A stretch of DNA of 64,000 nt from JAGVPT01 sp049578505 (GTDB lineage: Bacteria; Bacteroidota; Ignavibacteria; UBA10030; UBA8401). The translations under genes were made by a program, and so were the position numbers. Each line of letters starts with the position of its first letter. Within the stretch, counting starts at the first letter, position 1. The stretch lies in the NCBI GenBank assembly GCA_049578505.1, contig JBAUMC010000024.1:1-64000 (forward strand), written 5' to 3'. Of the stretch, positions 17,223-26,654 are shown one piece after another. Under the pieces are notes generated by a model. The model was not told where the DNA came from. It did no database searches and saw only the letters and a program-made list of their open reading frames with translations.

Positions 17223-18353
17223 CTACACCTTCAAAAATAATTTTCGCCTCCACAATATCCATGCGATGAGAAAGAGGAGGAGGAGGAAACAAAGAGCGTA
17301 GATCAAGGAGGCATTAACTGGTTGGCCCAAGGGAAGAAAAAAATTTTTAAAAATAACTCCCTGTAATGAAATTTCGGATCCGTCGGCCTCCTTAAATGTG
17401 ATCAGAGAATCGCAGATCTTTCCGATTGACTCCGAGAGAACATACACCGTGATTGCATTCATTCCAAAAATTACAAACGGCTTCGCCCAGCGTGAATATC
17501 CTTTCACATCGACGAACCAGTAGAATGTTGCAAAGCAGACCAGCGCCCATCCTGCCATGAAAATGGCATACGATGACGTCCAGATGCTTTTGTTGATGGG
17601 GAGCCACATATCGAGTGTGGCGCCGAGGAGGAGCAAGATATTTCCAGCGATGAACATCCACGCAGTCTTTTCTTCTTTCGAATGCTGCGATTGCAAGTAG
17701 CGCCCCGTCAGAACGCCGAAGATCGTTGTGCCGATCGCGGGAAGGGTGCTCACAATTCCTTCGGGGTCCCACGTTTTTGTTTGCCACCACATGTGTCCCG
17801 ATAAGAAGAGCGAATCAATATAGGCGGAGAAGTTTCTTCCTTTTTCAAAAACGCCGGCGCCGATTCCGGGAACAGGGATAAATCTCATGATCAGCCAGTA
17901 CGAAACCAGCAACCCGGCCAGCCAGCAGACCTGTGCTTTGACACTCTGTGTGTAAAGAACGAGAATTGATGCGGCAAAATAACACACTGCAATCCGTGGA
18001 AGCACCCCCATAATTCGAATGGTAGAAAGATTGAAATAAGGAAAACCCGCGAGGAATATACCGAGGCCGAAGATAACGAGAGAACGTTTCAGTGCCTGCA
18101 GGAGAATCATCTTTTTCGTGTCGCCGCGTTCCTGGCGGTGAGCGAACGACATCGTCAACGCAACTCCGACGATCCAGAGAAAGAAAGGAAAAATCCAATC
18201 GGTGAATGTCCAGCCATTCCACTCTGAGTGTTCTAGCTGGGGATAGATCGCACTCCAGGTTCCCGGATTGTTGACAAGAATCATCCCTGCAATAGTTGCT
18301 CCCCGGAAAGCGTCGAGGGACACAAGCCGATCGTGGTGTTGTACCGTTGTCAT
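17223..18353 (-). CDS. HGSNAT-like membrane acyltransferase (DUF1624/DUF5009)
   Basis: A 376-residue multi-pass membrane protein similar to heparan-alpha-glucosaminide N-acetyltransferase and bacterial NagX-type proteins. The N-terminal RLVSLDAFRGATIAGMILVN motif and WTFTDWIFPFFLWIVGVALT are diagnostic. About ten helices follow. The family moves acetyl groups across the membrane onto amino sugars. It lies 23 bases downstream of a secreted GH13 amylase gene on the same strand, which suggests a shared role in sugar handling at the envelope, though the acceptor is unknown. Confidence 0.8.
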   Translation of the reverse strand: MTTVQHHDRLVSLDAFRGATIAGMILVNNPGTWSAIYPQLEHSEWNGWTFTDWIFPFFLWIVGVALTMSFAHRQERGDTKKMILLQALKRSLVIFGLGIFLAGFPYFNLSTIRIMGVLPRIAVCYFAASILVLYTQSVKAQVCWLAGLLVSYWLIMRFIPVPGIGAGVFEKGRNFSAYIDSLFLSGHMWWQTKTWDPEGIVSTLPAIGTTIFGVLTGRYLQSQHSKEEKTAWMFIAGNILLLLGATLDMWLPINKSIWTSSYAIFMAGWALVCFATFYWFVDVKGYSRWAKPFVIFGMNAITVYVLSESIGKICDSLITFKEADGSEISLQGVIFKNFFLPLGQPVNASLIYALCFLLLLFLIAWILWRRKLFLKV

Positions 18354-18376
18354 AGCAAAGCCGCGTGGTGAAGTTT

Positions 18377-19777
18377 TTATTGCAACCGGAGAATACGAAA
18401 CCCCATCGCAGGGATTTTTACGGGAAGAAGCGTCGACGAAGGAATGGTAGGAGTTACCGTTTCCCCCGTGAAGACATCGGTAAGGCGAATGTGGCTCCCG
18501 GTTGCTACCCCGGGGGACCTGAGATCCACTGAGCCATTGAATGCTTTCAGGTCAAAATTGAGCACGACGATAAATTTGTTTGTACCGGAAACCCGCGCAA
18601 AGGCATACACCCGCCGGGCGTTAGTTGTAGGAATGCGTATCATTTCTCCTTCGGAGAACGCCGGTTCACTTTTTCGAAGGGCGAAGAGGCTGGTGTATAA
18701 TTTTCGAAACTCGATTCCATCTTTCCAATCAATGGAAATTTTTGCGAACAGTTTGAGTTTCTTGTTGTTGCCGACTTCCTGTCCGTTATATAACAGTGGA
18801 ATTCCCGGCAGCGTGTTGACAAGGACCGCGGCAAGCTTTGCTCCTTTGACGCCGAATTTTTTGACGTCGGGAGCGTCCCACGCATTCTCGTCATGGTTCG
18901 AGCTGAAGCGCATGCGGAGCGAGCCTTGCGGGTACGCCGCGCGCTCAATATTCAAGACAGTATCGAGAGCTCGAACAGATTTTTTCCCGTGTATTATAGG
19001 CGCGAGCACCTCATACGTATTCCACCCGTATGATGCGTCGAAGGCCTTAAGGTGATGCGGGGGATATGCTCCTTCCGCGAGCATCATCACCGGCTTAATG
19101 CTGTCCAACGCCGCACGCGCGGCCTCCCAGAAATCTGTCGGGACCATTTCTGCAACATCGCAGCGGAAACCGTCGATGCCGATGTCGCGGACCCAATATT
19201 TCATCATCTCGATCATGTACCGCCGCAGGCCCGGCTGCGAATAGTCAAGATCGGCGACATCGGTCCAGTCGGGATTCGGCGACACAATGTTGCCGGCGCT
19301 GTCTTTTGTAAACCAATCAGGGTGATCGTTAATGAGCTTGCTGTCCCAGGAAGTATGGTTTGCAACCAGGTCGATGATGAGATGGAAGCCGAGCTCGTGC
19401 GCGCGATTAACCAATCTCTTGAAGTCGTCTATCGTTCCGAATTCGGGATTGATCCCGTAGTAATCCTGCACCGAATATTGGCTGCCGAGTTTACCTTTGT
19501 GGTGCAGCACCCCAACCGGGTGGATCGGCATAATCCATAAGATTGTAACGCCGAGCTTTTTTAATTCCGGAAGCCGCTTTTCAATTCCTCTAAAATTTCC
19601 TGCCGGAGAAAATGAGCGTGTATAAATTTCATAGATGATACCCTGCCGCACCCAATCTTCGGAATGACGCGCGTGGAAACTAGAAAGATTCCGTCCGCGT
19701 GCAGAGTCATTTGTTTGAGAATAGGGCAATGAAGGAATTCCGAGAAGGAGTATAAAAATTAAGAGAAGTCGGTTCAT
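18377..19777 (-). CDS. Secreted GH13 alpha-amylase family protein
   Basis: A 466-residue glycoside hydrolase with a signal peptide (about residues 1-20, ending PYSQ). It shows all four GH13 motifs: DLVANHTSWD (region I), GFRCDVAEM with the nucleophile aspartate (II), MMLAEGAY with the acid/base glutamate (III) and SSNHDENAWD (IV). The N-terminal WVRQGIIYEIYTRSFSPAG and the C-terminal beta domain are intact. It should act on alpha-glucans in the periplasm or outside the cell. It is followed after 23 bases by the HGSNAT-like gene and probably forms an operon with it. Confidence 0.9.
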   Translation of the reverse strand: MNRLLLIFILLLGIPSLPYSQTNDSARGRNLSSFHARHSEDWVRQGIIYEIYTRSFSPAGNFRGIEKRLPELKKLGVTILWIMPIHPVGVLHHKGKLGSQYSVQDYYGINPEFGTIDDFKRLVNRAHELGFHLIIDLVANHTSWDSKLINDHPDWFTKDSAGNIVSPNPDWTDVADLDYSQPGLRRYMIEMMKYWVRDIGIDGFRCDVAEMVPTDFWEAARAALDSIKPVMMLAEGAYPPHHLKAFDASYGWNTYEVLAPIIHGKKSVRALDTVLNIERAAYPQGSLRMRFSSNHDENAWDAPDVKKFGVKGAKLAAVLVNTLPGIPLLYNGQEVGNNKKLKLFAKISIDWKDGIEFRKLYTSLFALRKSEPAFSEGEMIRIPTTNARRVYAFARVSGTNKFIVVLNFDLKAFNGSVDLRSPGVATGSHIRLTDVFTGETVTPTIPSSTLLPVKIPAMGFRILRLQ

Positions 19778-19904
19778 AGTATGGAAACGAAAACTGTTAT
19801 CGGAGCCGTTGAACGCTCTGACAAAAAGTAGTGAAAGTCAGGGAAGGATGCAAACCGGTCGGGCAGTTGTCGGACACCCACTTGATTCACCCGACCGAAT
19901 CTTT

Positions 19905-20056
19905 GGTAGTGCCTGAGTTTGTCATTCCCGCGGACGCGGGCCCAGAGGACTCCTTCGGAGAATCCATGTTTTTGTATTTAATCCATGATGGATGCCCGCT
20001 TTCGCGGGCATGACAGGATTTGTAGTTAAGAGATATTTTCAAATTCAGGTACGAAC
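19905..20056. mobile_element. Short non-autonomous element, copy 2 (152 bp) with 8-bp target duplication
   Basis: GGTAGTGCCTGAGTTTG at the left end and an eroded inverted copy at the right (13 of 17) bound the element. It is flanked by a perfect direct repeat GAATCTTT at 19897-19904 and 20057-20064. Inside are TGTCATTCCCGCG and CGCGGGCATGACA foldback arms and a CTCCTTCGGAG hairpin. It fills most of the 363-base gap between the amylase and the TolC gene; the rest shows nothing else I can name. Confidence 0.8.
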
Positions 20057-20140
20057 GAATCTTTCGACTTATCGCAATTTTTTAGATAAGACGACCGACA
20101 GCCGTACCGATCTACACGCGATCCGCGTAAATCAGCTCAA

Positions 20141-21436
20141 TCATTGCCCGATGACTCCCATGGCCTGTCGCAAACGGATAAGCGATGAATTATAGTCGGC
20201 AAGCGCCTGAATGTTCGTGATTTGCGCGTTCGAGAGGGTCACTTGTGCGTCGGTGATTTCTATGGGGGAGCCGACTCCGGAACTGTATCTTCCTTCCGCG
20301 AGCGAGAGATTTTCTTTTGCCTGAGAGACAAGCTTCTTCGACGCATCGATGCGTTCTTGCGCCTCTTTTAATGAGAGATAATTTTGTTCTACCTGGAGCA
20401 TTACACCTTCCATGAGCATATCGATGCCGGCCCGGACCTCGTCAACGAGCGCTTCTGCCTGCTCAACTTGCGATGAGATAGTGAAGCCCTGAAAAATCGG
20501 CATACTGACGGTAAACCCGGCGTTCCACTTGCTCTGAAGTGGAAAATCAAAGCTGCTCCATGTCCACCCTCCATTGAGTGATACCGTCGGCAGATGTTGA
20601 GCGCGTGTCGCGGAAACGGATGACTGTGCAGAAACATACCGCGCCTGCGCTGAACGCAGTTCCGGGCGAAATTCTCTTGCTGTCGCTTTCGCCGAGTCCA
20701 TAGTGATGGAAAAAACCGGGGTTTCAAGAGAGTCGTAAACGGTATAAGGCGTCGTCGAATACATTCCGATCGAATTTTCAAGCTGGAGCTTTGCGATGCG
20801 CGTCTGATTCCTGCCGGTGATAAGAGCGACGTTGGCATTCGCAAGATTGACTTCTCCTGTTGTCACGTCATATCGCGGCCGCGTGCCGACCGAATAGAAT
20901 GCCTCTGATTGTTTCAGATGCTCTTTTGCTTGTGCGACGGATTCTTCGTCAACATCGACCAGCCGTATCGCTTGGACATAGTTAATGTATGCGAGTTGAA
21001 CGTTTGCAACAATGCTGTCCCTCGTCGTCTGATAATCGGTAAATGAAGCATTCATCAGCGCTTCGCTTGCGGCAACCCTTCCTCCCGTTTTGCCGAAATC
21101 GTACAACGTCTGCTGAAGCGACAATGCCGTAATGTAATTATTATACGTCAGGATCGGTACACGGAACGAGGGGTTGATGGGGGCGGCACCACCGGTTCGT
21201 GTGCCGCTGGCGGAAGCGCTGAGCATTGGGAAATAATTCGATTGCGCTAGGGTGACGCCTGCCGATGCAGCCCGCGTTGCCGCTTCTGCGCCGCGGAGTG
21301 AAGGATGATGTGTTAATGCGAGCGCCACCGCCTGCTCCTGCGTCAACGCCCCTGGAAATGCACCGCTCAACTGTGCTTGAAGAGGAAGATAAAGGAAGGA
21401 AAAGAAAATCGTGTAGTGGATGTAAGAGTGTTTCAC
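20141..21436 (-). CDS. TolC family outer membrane efflux protein
   Basis: A 431-residue outer membrane channel subunit. A signal peptide (about 1-22) precedes the duplicated outer membrane efflux domain. Each half has long helices with typical spacing (LALTHHPSLRGAEAATRAA; ATAREFRPELRSAQARYVSA) and a strand-rich segment such as SKWNAGFTVSMPIFQG. It would form the exit duct of a tripartite pump. The start overlaps the stop of the RND transporter gene by four bases (ATGA), so the pair is translationally coupled. Confidence 0.92.
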   Translation of the reverse strand: MKHSYIHYTIFFSFLYLPLQAQLSGAFPGALTQEQAVALALTHHPSLRGAEAATRAASAGVTLAQSNYFPMLSASASGTRTGGAAPINPSFRVPILTYNNYITALSLQQTLYDFGKTGGRVAASEALMNASFTDYQTTRDSIVANVQLAYINYVQAIRLVDVDEESVAQAKEHLKQSEAFYSVGTRPRYDVTTGEVNLANANVALITGRNQTRIAKLQLENSIGMYSTTPYTVYDSLETPVFSITMDSAKATAREFRPELRSAQARYVSAQSSVSATRAQHLPTVSLNGGWTWSSFDFPLQSKWNAGFTVSMPIFQGFTISSQVEQAEALVDEVRAGIDMLMEGVMLQVEQNYLSLKEAQERIDASKKLVSQAKENLSLAEGRYSSGVGSPIEITDAQVTLSNAQITNIQALADYNSSLIRLRQAMGVIGQ

Positions 21437-24400
21437 TTTGATACCGTCCCCTCTTCCGACGACTTCAGTTCGCGTTTGAAACGTTCCTCAAACACGGTAT
21501 AAAGTGTGGGAACAAAAAACAACGTTAACGTAGTTGAAACAGTTAGCCCGCCGATGACGGCAATGGCAAGCGGCGCCTGCGTCGATTCACCGCCGATACC
21601 GAGCGCCATCGGAATTAACCCGAGCACAGTTGCGAGCGACGTCATTAAGATTGGTTTCAAACGCGTACGTCCTCCCTGGATAACCGCGTCATGAAGAGGC
21701 ACGCCTCTCATGCGCAGATGGTTTGTATAGTCCACAAGAAGGATTCCATTACTGACTACTATCCCCACCATAACAATCACGCCCTGAAACGATGTTACCG
21801 ACAGTGTCGTGTTCGTCAGGAAGAGCATCCAGAAAACTCCGACGATCCCCAGCGGCACCGTGAACATAATGATGAACGGATCAATAAGCGATTGGAATTG
21901 CGATGCCATCACGACATACACGAGCAAAATTGCCAGCGCGAACGCGAGAGCAAGATCGATAAACGTCTTTTTCTGCTGCTCGACATTCCCCGTCTGCTTC
22001 ACTTCAAATCCGGGAGGAATAGTGATTTTGGAAACACCGGCATCGATGTCGGCGGCAACGCTGCCGAGGTCGCGGCCGGTGACGTTCGCCGTTATTTCAA
22101 TCAACCGCTGCTGATATTTTCTGTCGATCTGAACGGGTGACGCTGCTTTTTCAATCACGGCAATGTTGCCGAGCAGAACCTGGTCTCCGTTTGCAGTCGG
22201 GATGACAATGCTTTTCAAGTCGTCAATATTCGACCGATAGTCTTCGTTTAAACGGACCAGGATATTATAGATGTTTCCCGAAACCGGGTCTGTGTAGAGC
22301 GAAGCAACCGAACCGTTGATGCACGTTGTGATTGTGTTGGAAATTGCCGCGACGTTGATGCCAAGCGCTCCCGCCTTGTCCCGGTCGATCTTGACGCGCA
22401 GCTCGGGGAGATTGTCTTCGCGCGACACCTGCACATCCGTCGCCCCCGGAGTTGAGCGAACGATCGCTGCAATCTCTTTTGCGAGTTTTGAACCCGTCTC
22501 AAGGTCGTATCCCCGGATCTCAACGTCGATCGGAGCGGACGATCCAAAGTTCAACAAGAACCGAAGAAATCCACTCGGAGTGATGAACACCGTCATGCCC
22601 GGAATAGAGTTAATCTTCGGGCGAATCGCTTTGATAATTTCGAACAAAGAACGCTTTCGCTTGTCCGGAGAAACAAGAGCGATCTGAATGTTCGCGGCAT
22701 GGCTGCCGGAGTTTCTGCCGATAAAATTCCCGCTTCGCGCCAAAGGAACGCCGACGTCGGCAATCATCGCCTGTATTTCCGGAATATTATCCTGAAGGAT
22801 CTTTTCCATTTGCCTCACGATGGCGCTTGTCTGTTCCACACGGGTTCCTACGGGGAGTTTGATCGTCAGCGAGAATTGCCCCTCATCCTGATCCGGGAAA
22901 AACTCCGTCCCGATAAATTTAATTAATCCAAGAGAGAGAACAGAGATAACGATGATGCCGATAATAATGGGTTTCCGGTGGCCGAGTGCCCAGCGCAGCC
23001 TCTTCTCGTACCAATCATCGAGAAGATCGATCATAGAGTGCGCTTTTACGCGCACGCGGTCGGAAAACTTCTTCGACGAGGGATCCAAAAGCTTTTCGGG
23101 GGGAAGATAGTTCAGGCACATGAGCGGCGTAACGGTTCGCGAGACGAAAAACGATCCAAACAATGCAACCGCAATCGTAATTGTCAACGGTATGAACATC
23201 AACTTAGCAACACCGCTTAAGAACACAATCGGAAGAAAAACAATCACCGTGGTCAGCGTAGAAACAAAGATCGGCGAGGCAACCTCGCTTGCTGCGGCGA
23301 GCGTTGCCTGGATTTTTGACTGCCCCTCTTTCCGTTCATTATAGTGGCGCGAAATAGCCTCTAACTCCACGATGGAATCGTCAACCAGCCTTCCGACCGC
23401 AAGGGCCAGGCCTCCGAACGTCATGATGTTGAGCGTAATGTTTCCGAAGCGGAACATGATGAACGTGATTAATATTGAAAGCGGAATCGCTACGATAATG
23501 ATGAGCGTCCCGCGAATATTTCGAAGGAAGATCATGATGACCAGCATGGCGAGAAGAGCGCCGAGCATCGCTTCTTGTTCTAGGCCGGAAATTGTCTGAC
23601 GGATGTACAGAGATTGGTCGAACGAAACGGAAGTTTGAACATTGTTCGGAATGCCGACAAGTTTCGGAAGAACTTTAAGCACATTGTCCACGACGCTGAC
23701 GGTGTTGGCATTCGCAAGCTTTTGCACGCGCAAAGTCACCCCAGGTTTTCCATTGACACGGATGATTTCGGTCTCTTCCTGGTAGCTGTCCTCCACCGAA
23801 CCGATATCTCTTACGCGAATCGCGACGCCGCCCACATTCTTCACAACAATATCTTCCATCGGCTTGACGACATTAAACTGGCTTTCGGTCTTCAACGAAT
23901 AATCGAATTGTCCAGATTTTAAATCGCCGGAGGGTAGAATAAGATTGGCGTTGGCAACGGCACTAAGAACGTTTTGAACCGGAAGCTGCAACGCCTGCAT
24001 TCGGTTGCGGTCGAGCGTAACATGAATCTCACGAATGCGCCCGCCGAGCACTTGAGCCGAGGCGACGCCGCTGACGTGTTCAATTTGCGGTTCGATGACG
24101 TTGTACGCCAGGTCGTACAAATCGCGTTCATCAATATCGCCGAAAACGACAAGGTTACACACGGGAAGATTTGTGATATCGAACCGCAGTGCAATTGGTT
24201 GGGAGACTCCCGTCGGCAGCAGGGTGAGGATGCGGTTCACCCGCTGGATAACATCGACAAGTCCCACGTCGGTATTCGCATCCCAGGTAAAATTGATACG
24301 GACCTGCGAGATCCCTTCTCGCGTCGAGGACTGGACATAGTCGACATCGTTGACAGAGCTGACACCCCGCTCGATAATCGCAGTCACCGCCTGTTCCATG

Positions 24401-24573
24401 TCGAGCGGTCCAGCACCCGAGTAGTAGGTAACCGTTGTTACAACCGGGATGGTGATATTTGGCAACAGGTCGATGGGGAGTTGCTGGACGGAAACCAGTC
24501 CCAGCACCATAATCGTTAAAGCAAAAAGGAATGTTGAGATGGGATATCGGAGAGCGAGCCGGGTTAGCCACAT
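21433..24573 (-). CDS. RND efflux transporter permease (HAE1/AcrB-like)
   Basis: A 1046-residue inner membrane pump of the resistance-nodulation-division family, close to the standard length. Two six-helix halves each follow a large periplasmic loop. The proton-relay aspartates are present in GGLALAVGRLVDDSIVE. The N-terminus LPIDLLPNITIPVVTTVTYY and the C-terminal GGLTVSTTLTLFFVPTLYT are family signatures. With the adaptor upstream and the TolC protein downstream it forms a complete drug/lipid efflux system. No regulator gene is adjacent. Confidence 0.95.
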   Translation of the reverse strand: MWLTRLALRYPISTFLFALTIMVLGLVSVQQLPIDLLPNITIPVVTTVTYYSGAGPLDMEQAVTAIIERGVSSVNDVDYVQSSTREGISQVRINFTWDANTDVGLVDVIQRVNRILTLLPTGVSQPIALRFDITNLPVCNLVVFGDIDERDLYDLAYNVIEPQIEHVSGVASAQVLGGRIREIHVTLDRNRMQALQLPVQNVLSAVANANLILPSGDLKSGQFDYSLKTESQFNVVKPMEDIVVKNVGGVAIRVRDIGSVEDSYQEETEIIRVNGKPGVTLRVQKLANANTVSVVDNVLKVLPKLVGIPNNVQTSVSFDQSLYIRQTISGLEQEAMLGALLAMLVIMIFLRNIRGTLIIIVAIPLSILITFIMFRFGNITLNIMTFGGLALAVGRLVDDSIVELEAISRHYNERKEGQSKIQATLAAASEVASPIFVSTLTTVIVFLPIVFLSGVAKLMFIPLTITIAVALFGSFFVSRTVTPLMCLNYLPPEKLLDPSSKKFSDRVRVKAHSMIDLLDDWYEKRLRWALGHRKPIIIGIIVISVLSLGLIKFIGTEFFPDQDEGQFSLTIKLPVGTRVEQTSAIVRQMEKILQDNIPEIQAMIADVGVPLARSGNFIGRNSGSHAANIQIALVSPDKRKRSLFEIIKAIRPKINSIPGMTVFITPSGFLRFLLNFGSSAPIDVEIRGYDLETGSKLAKEIAAIVRSTPGATDVQVSREDNLPELRVKIDRDKAGALGINVAAISNTITTCINGSVASLYTDPVSGNIYNILVRLNEDYRSNIDDLKSIVIPTANGDQVLLGNIAVIEKAASPVQIDRKYQQRLIEITANVTGRDLGSVAADIDAGVSKITIPPGFEVKQTGNVEQQKKTFIDLALAFALAILLVYVVMASQFQSLIDPFIIMFTVPLGIVGVFWMLFLTNTTLSVTSFQGVIVMVGIVVSNGILLVDYTNHLRMRGVPLHDAVIQGGRTRLKPILMTSLATVLGLIPMALGIGGESTQAPLAIAVIGGLTVSTTLTLFFVPTLYTVFEERFKRELKSSEEGTVSK

Positions 24574-24677
24574 AGGCCGAATTTCTTTCTATAGTAATAG
24601 TGCACGCCGCACACGATCGTCAGCAGGCATCTTTCGACCAACAACACCGAAACCGATTGAGAAAATCGAAACAATTT

Positions 24678-25730
24678 CTACCGTTGAAGTACAACTGCGC
24701 CGCCATCGCGCACAAGCTGTTCTCCAACAACGATTACGTTTTCATCACCGTTCAAGCCTGCAAGGATTTCGGTACGTGAATTTTGTTCTATGCCAAGCCG
24801 AACGGGAGTCCTTTTGGCGGTATTGTTTTGCATTGTGTAGAGAAACATTCCGTTGTTGTCGTGGAGAATTACTTCCGTTGGTACGGTGAGTGCATTTTGA
24901 TGCTCAGAGATTGTAAGAGTTACCGTGGCGTACATTCCTGGCTTCAAATTATGATCCTTGTTCGGGACCCCGACCTCGATAGCCATTGTTCGTGTCGAGA
25001 GGTCGATCGCTTCGCTCAGGCGAGTGATAACGCCTTCGTATTCTTTTCCCGGAAAGGCATCGACAACTATCTTTGCCATTTTCCCTTTTACAATTTGCGG
25101 AACATCCTTTTCCAGCACGTTGACGATGATCTTTACACTGTCGAGATCCATCAATGTATAGAGCGTTGCATTACTCGTTGCCACAAGGGCGCCTTCGTCG
25201 AGAAACCGCTTTGTGATGATGCCGGAAAACGGCGCAGTAATTCTGGCATAGCTCAAACGTGTCTTTGCAGTTTCATAATTCGCCAGCGACACCTTCATTT
25301 GTGCCTCGGCGTTGTCGAGGTCTTGTTTTGCAACGAGCCTTTGCTCAAACAACTTTTTATTCCGGGTATAGTTAATGCGGGCGTTGTAGTACGTCGCTTC
25401 CGTTTGCTCCACTTGCTGGTACAGTTCAGTTGAATCGATGACGGCAAGAAGCTGATCACGCCGTACACCGCTTCCCATATCGGCGTATATTCGTTCCAGG
25501 TTCCCCGTGACCTTCGAGAAAATATCCGCTTGCTGGATAGCGGTAACATCGCCGTTGAAATCGAGCCGGTAAACAACGGTTTGTCGGAGCGGCAAATCCA
25601 CTTTCACAAGCGGAGCATTTTGACGCCGGGTGTCAACCGCGGCATTGCCCATGAGGATTTTAAGCGTTACAACGCCGCCGAGTGCAACAACAATGATCGC
25701 GATGACGATATAGGTTCTATACTTCTTCAT
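24678..25730 (-). CDS. RND efflux periplasmic adaptor (membrane fusion protein)
   Basis: A 350-residue adaptor anchored by an N-terminal helix (about 6-28). A lipoyl-like segment IYADMGSGVRRDQLLAVID, a helical hairpin near 90-140, the second lipoyl half (YARITAPFSGIITKRFLDEG) and a beta-barrel with NLKPGMYATVTLTIS follow in the order expected for HlyD/AcrA-type proteins. It is the first gene of the adaptor-pump-channel operon. The 104-base gap to the pump gene holds nothing obvious. Confidence 0.92.
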   Translation of the reverse strand: MKKYRTYIVIAIIVVALGGVVTLKILMGNAAVDTRRQNAPLVKVDLPLRQTVVYRLDFNGDVTAIQQADIFSKVTGNLERIYADMGSGVRRDQLLAVIDSTELYQQVEQTEATYYNARINYTRNKKLFEQRLVAKQDLDNAEAQMKVSLANYETAKTRLSYARITAPFSGIITKRFLDEGALVATSNATLYTLMDLDSVKIIVNVLEKDVPQIVKGKMAKIVVDAFPGKEYEGVITRLSEAIDLSTRTMAIEVGVPNKDHNLKPGMYATVTLTISEHQNALTVPTEVILHDNNGMFLYTMQNNTAKRTPVRLGIEQNSRTEILAGLNGDENVIVVGEQLVRDGGAVVLQR

Positions 25731-25936
25731 TAAAAGTGCTTTCTGTTCTAAATTTTTTAGACTTAGTTGGACGTTGTCGTTGTGAACTGCGGTTTCAGGA
25801 GAGTTCTAAGAAGACACCTGCAATCGAGCGGTATGGAATATCAAACACAGCGAAGGGATGGTCCACCCAAGTTTCGCATTGAAAATAGTGAAATAGTGTG
25901 TTTGAAGCAACTCCCGCGCCCACTTTGCGCACCATC

Positions 25937-26098
25937 GGTAGTGCCTTAATTTGAACAATAAATTGTCATGCCCACGAAAGTGGGCATCCATCGTGGAGCA
26001 AAAAGAGGAAGAGTTGGATTATCCGGAGGAGTCCTTTGGACCCGCTTTTCCCAAAGGGATGCCTTCGGCACGCGGGAATGACAAACTGAGCCAGCACC
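25937..26098. mobile_element. Short non-autonomous element, copy 3 (162 bp) with perfect 8-bp target duplication
   Basis: GGTAGTGCCTTAATTTGA at the left and, inverted, GGTGCTGGCTCAGTTTG at the right bound the element. A perfect direct repeat GCACCATC flanks it at 25929-25936 and 26099-26106. Internal GTCATGCCCACG and CGCGGGAATGAC arms and AAAGGGATGCCTT-type foldbacks are present. It lies in the 444-base gap between the adaptor gene and the cytochrome-like lipoprotein gene, where I see no other feature. Confidence 0.88.
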
Positions 26099-26174
26099 GC
26101 ACCATCTTGAAACTCGTTAGCGAAATTTCTACTTTGTAAAATCACAGGTATTTTAGAAACGGTGTTTTAGTTTG

Positions 26175-26594
26175 ATGCGCATAGCGGTATTGTTGCCAAC
26201 GATCTTTCTTAGCATAGGATTTTATTCGTGCAGCAGGCCAAACACGATGGGAAAGGCCATAGAGCCGAAATTATCTTCGATACAAAAGGAGGTTTTTGAC
26301 GAAAACTGCAATGCTCCATCCTGCCATGGAAGCGGACGAAAAGGCGACCTCAGCCTTGTTGCAGGAAACTCGTATACGCAATTGGTCGACATTCAAAGTA
26401 CGGCCGACAAAAAAAATTATCCTCCCCTTATTCGTGTGAAACCTGGATACCCGGATTCCAGCTTCCTCTTCGTTAAGATTATCGCGCCGGATACCAATCA
26501 GGGCGAACTTATGCCTAAGGCCAACGATAAGCTTACACAGAACAGCATTGACGCGATACGTCAGTGGATTCTCAACGGCGCCCCGAACAATTGA
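26175..26594 (+). CDS. Cytochrome c-like lipoprotein with CX4CH motif
   Basis: A 139-residue lipoprotein. A short hydrophobic signal ends in the lipobox-like GFYSCS. The body has EVFDENCNAPSCHGSG, a cysteine pair spaced CX4CH rather than the canonical CX2CH, then GDLSLVAGNSY, a PGYPDSSFLFVKI segment and MPK...IRQWILNGAP, the layout of small single-haem cytochrome domains that use the late methionine as sixth ligand. Haem attachment at CX4CH is known in a few multihaem cytochromes but needs confirmation here. ATG at 26175 is preferred over the TTG one codon upstream. It is flanked on both sides by mobile elements. Confidence 0.72.
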   Translation: MRIAVLLPTIFLSIGFYSCSRPNTMGKAIEPKLSSIQKEVFDENCNAPSCHGSGRKGDLSLVAGNSYTQLVDIQSTADKKNYPPLIRVKPGYPDSSFLFVKIIAPDTNQGELMPKANDKLTQNSIDAIRQWILNGAPNN

Positions 26595-26654
26595 CAAGAT
26601 TGGGAGAAATGTCAGACATCTACCGCTGGTTTGAAAGTCCTTCTACCAGTACCG

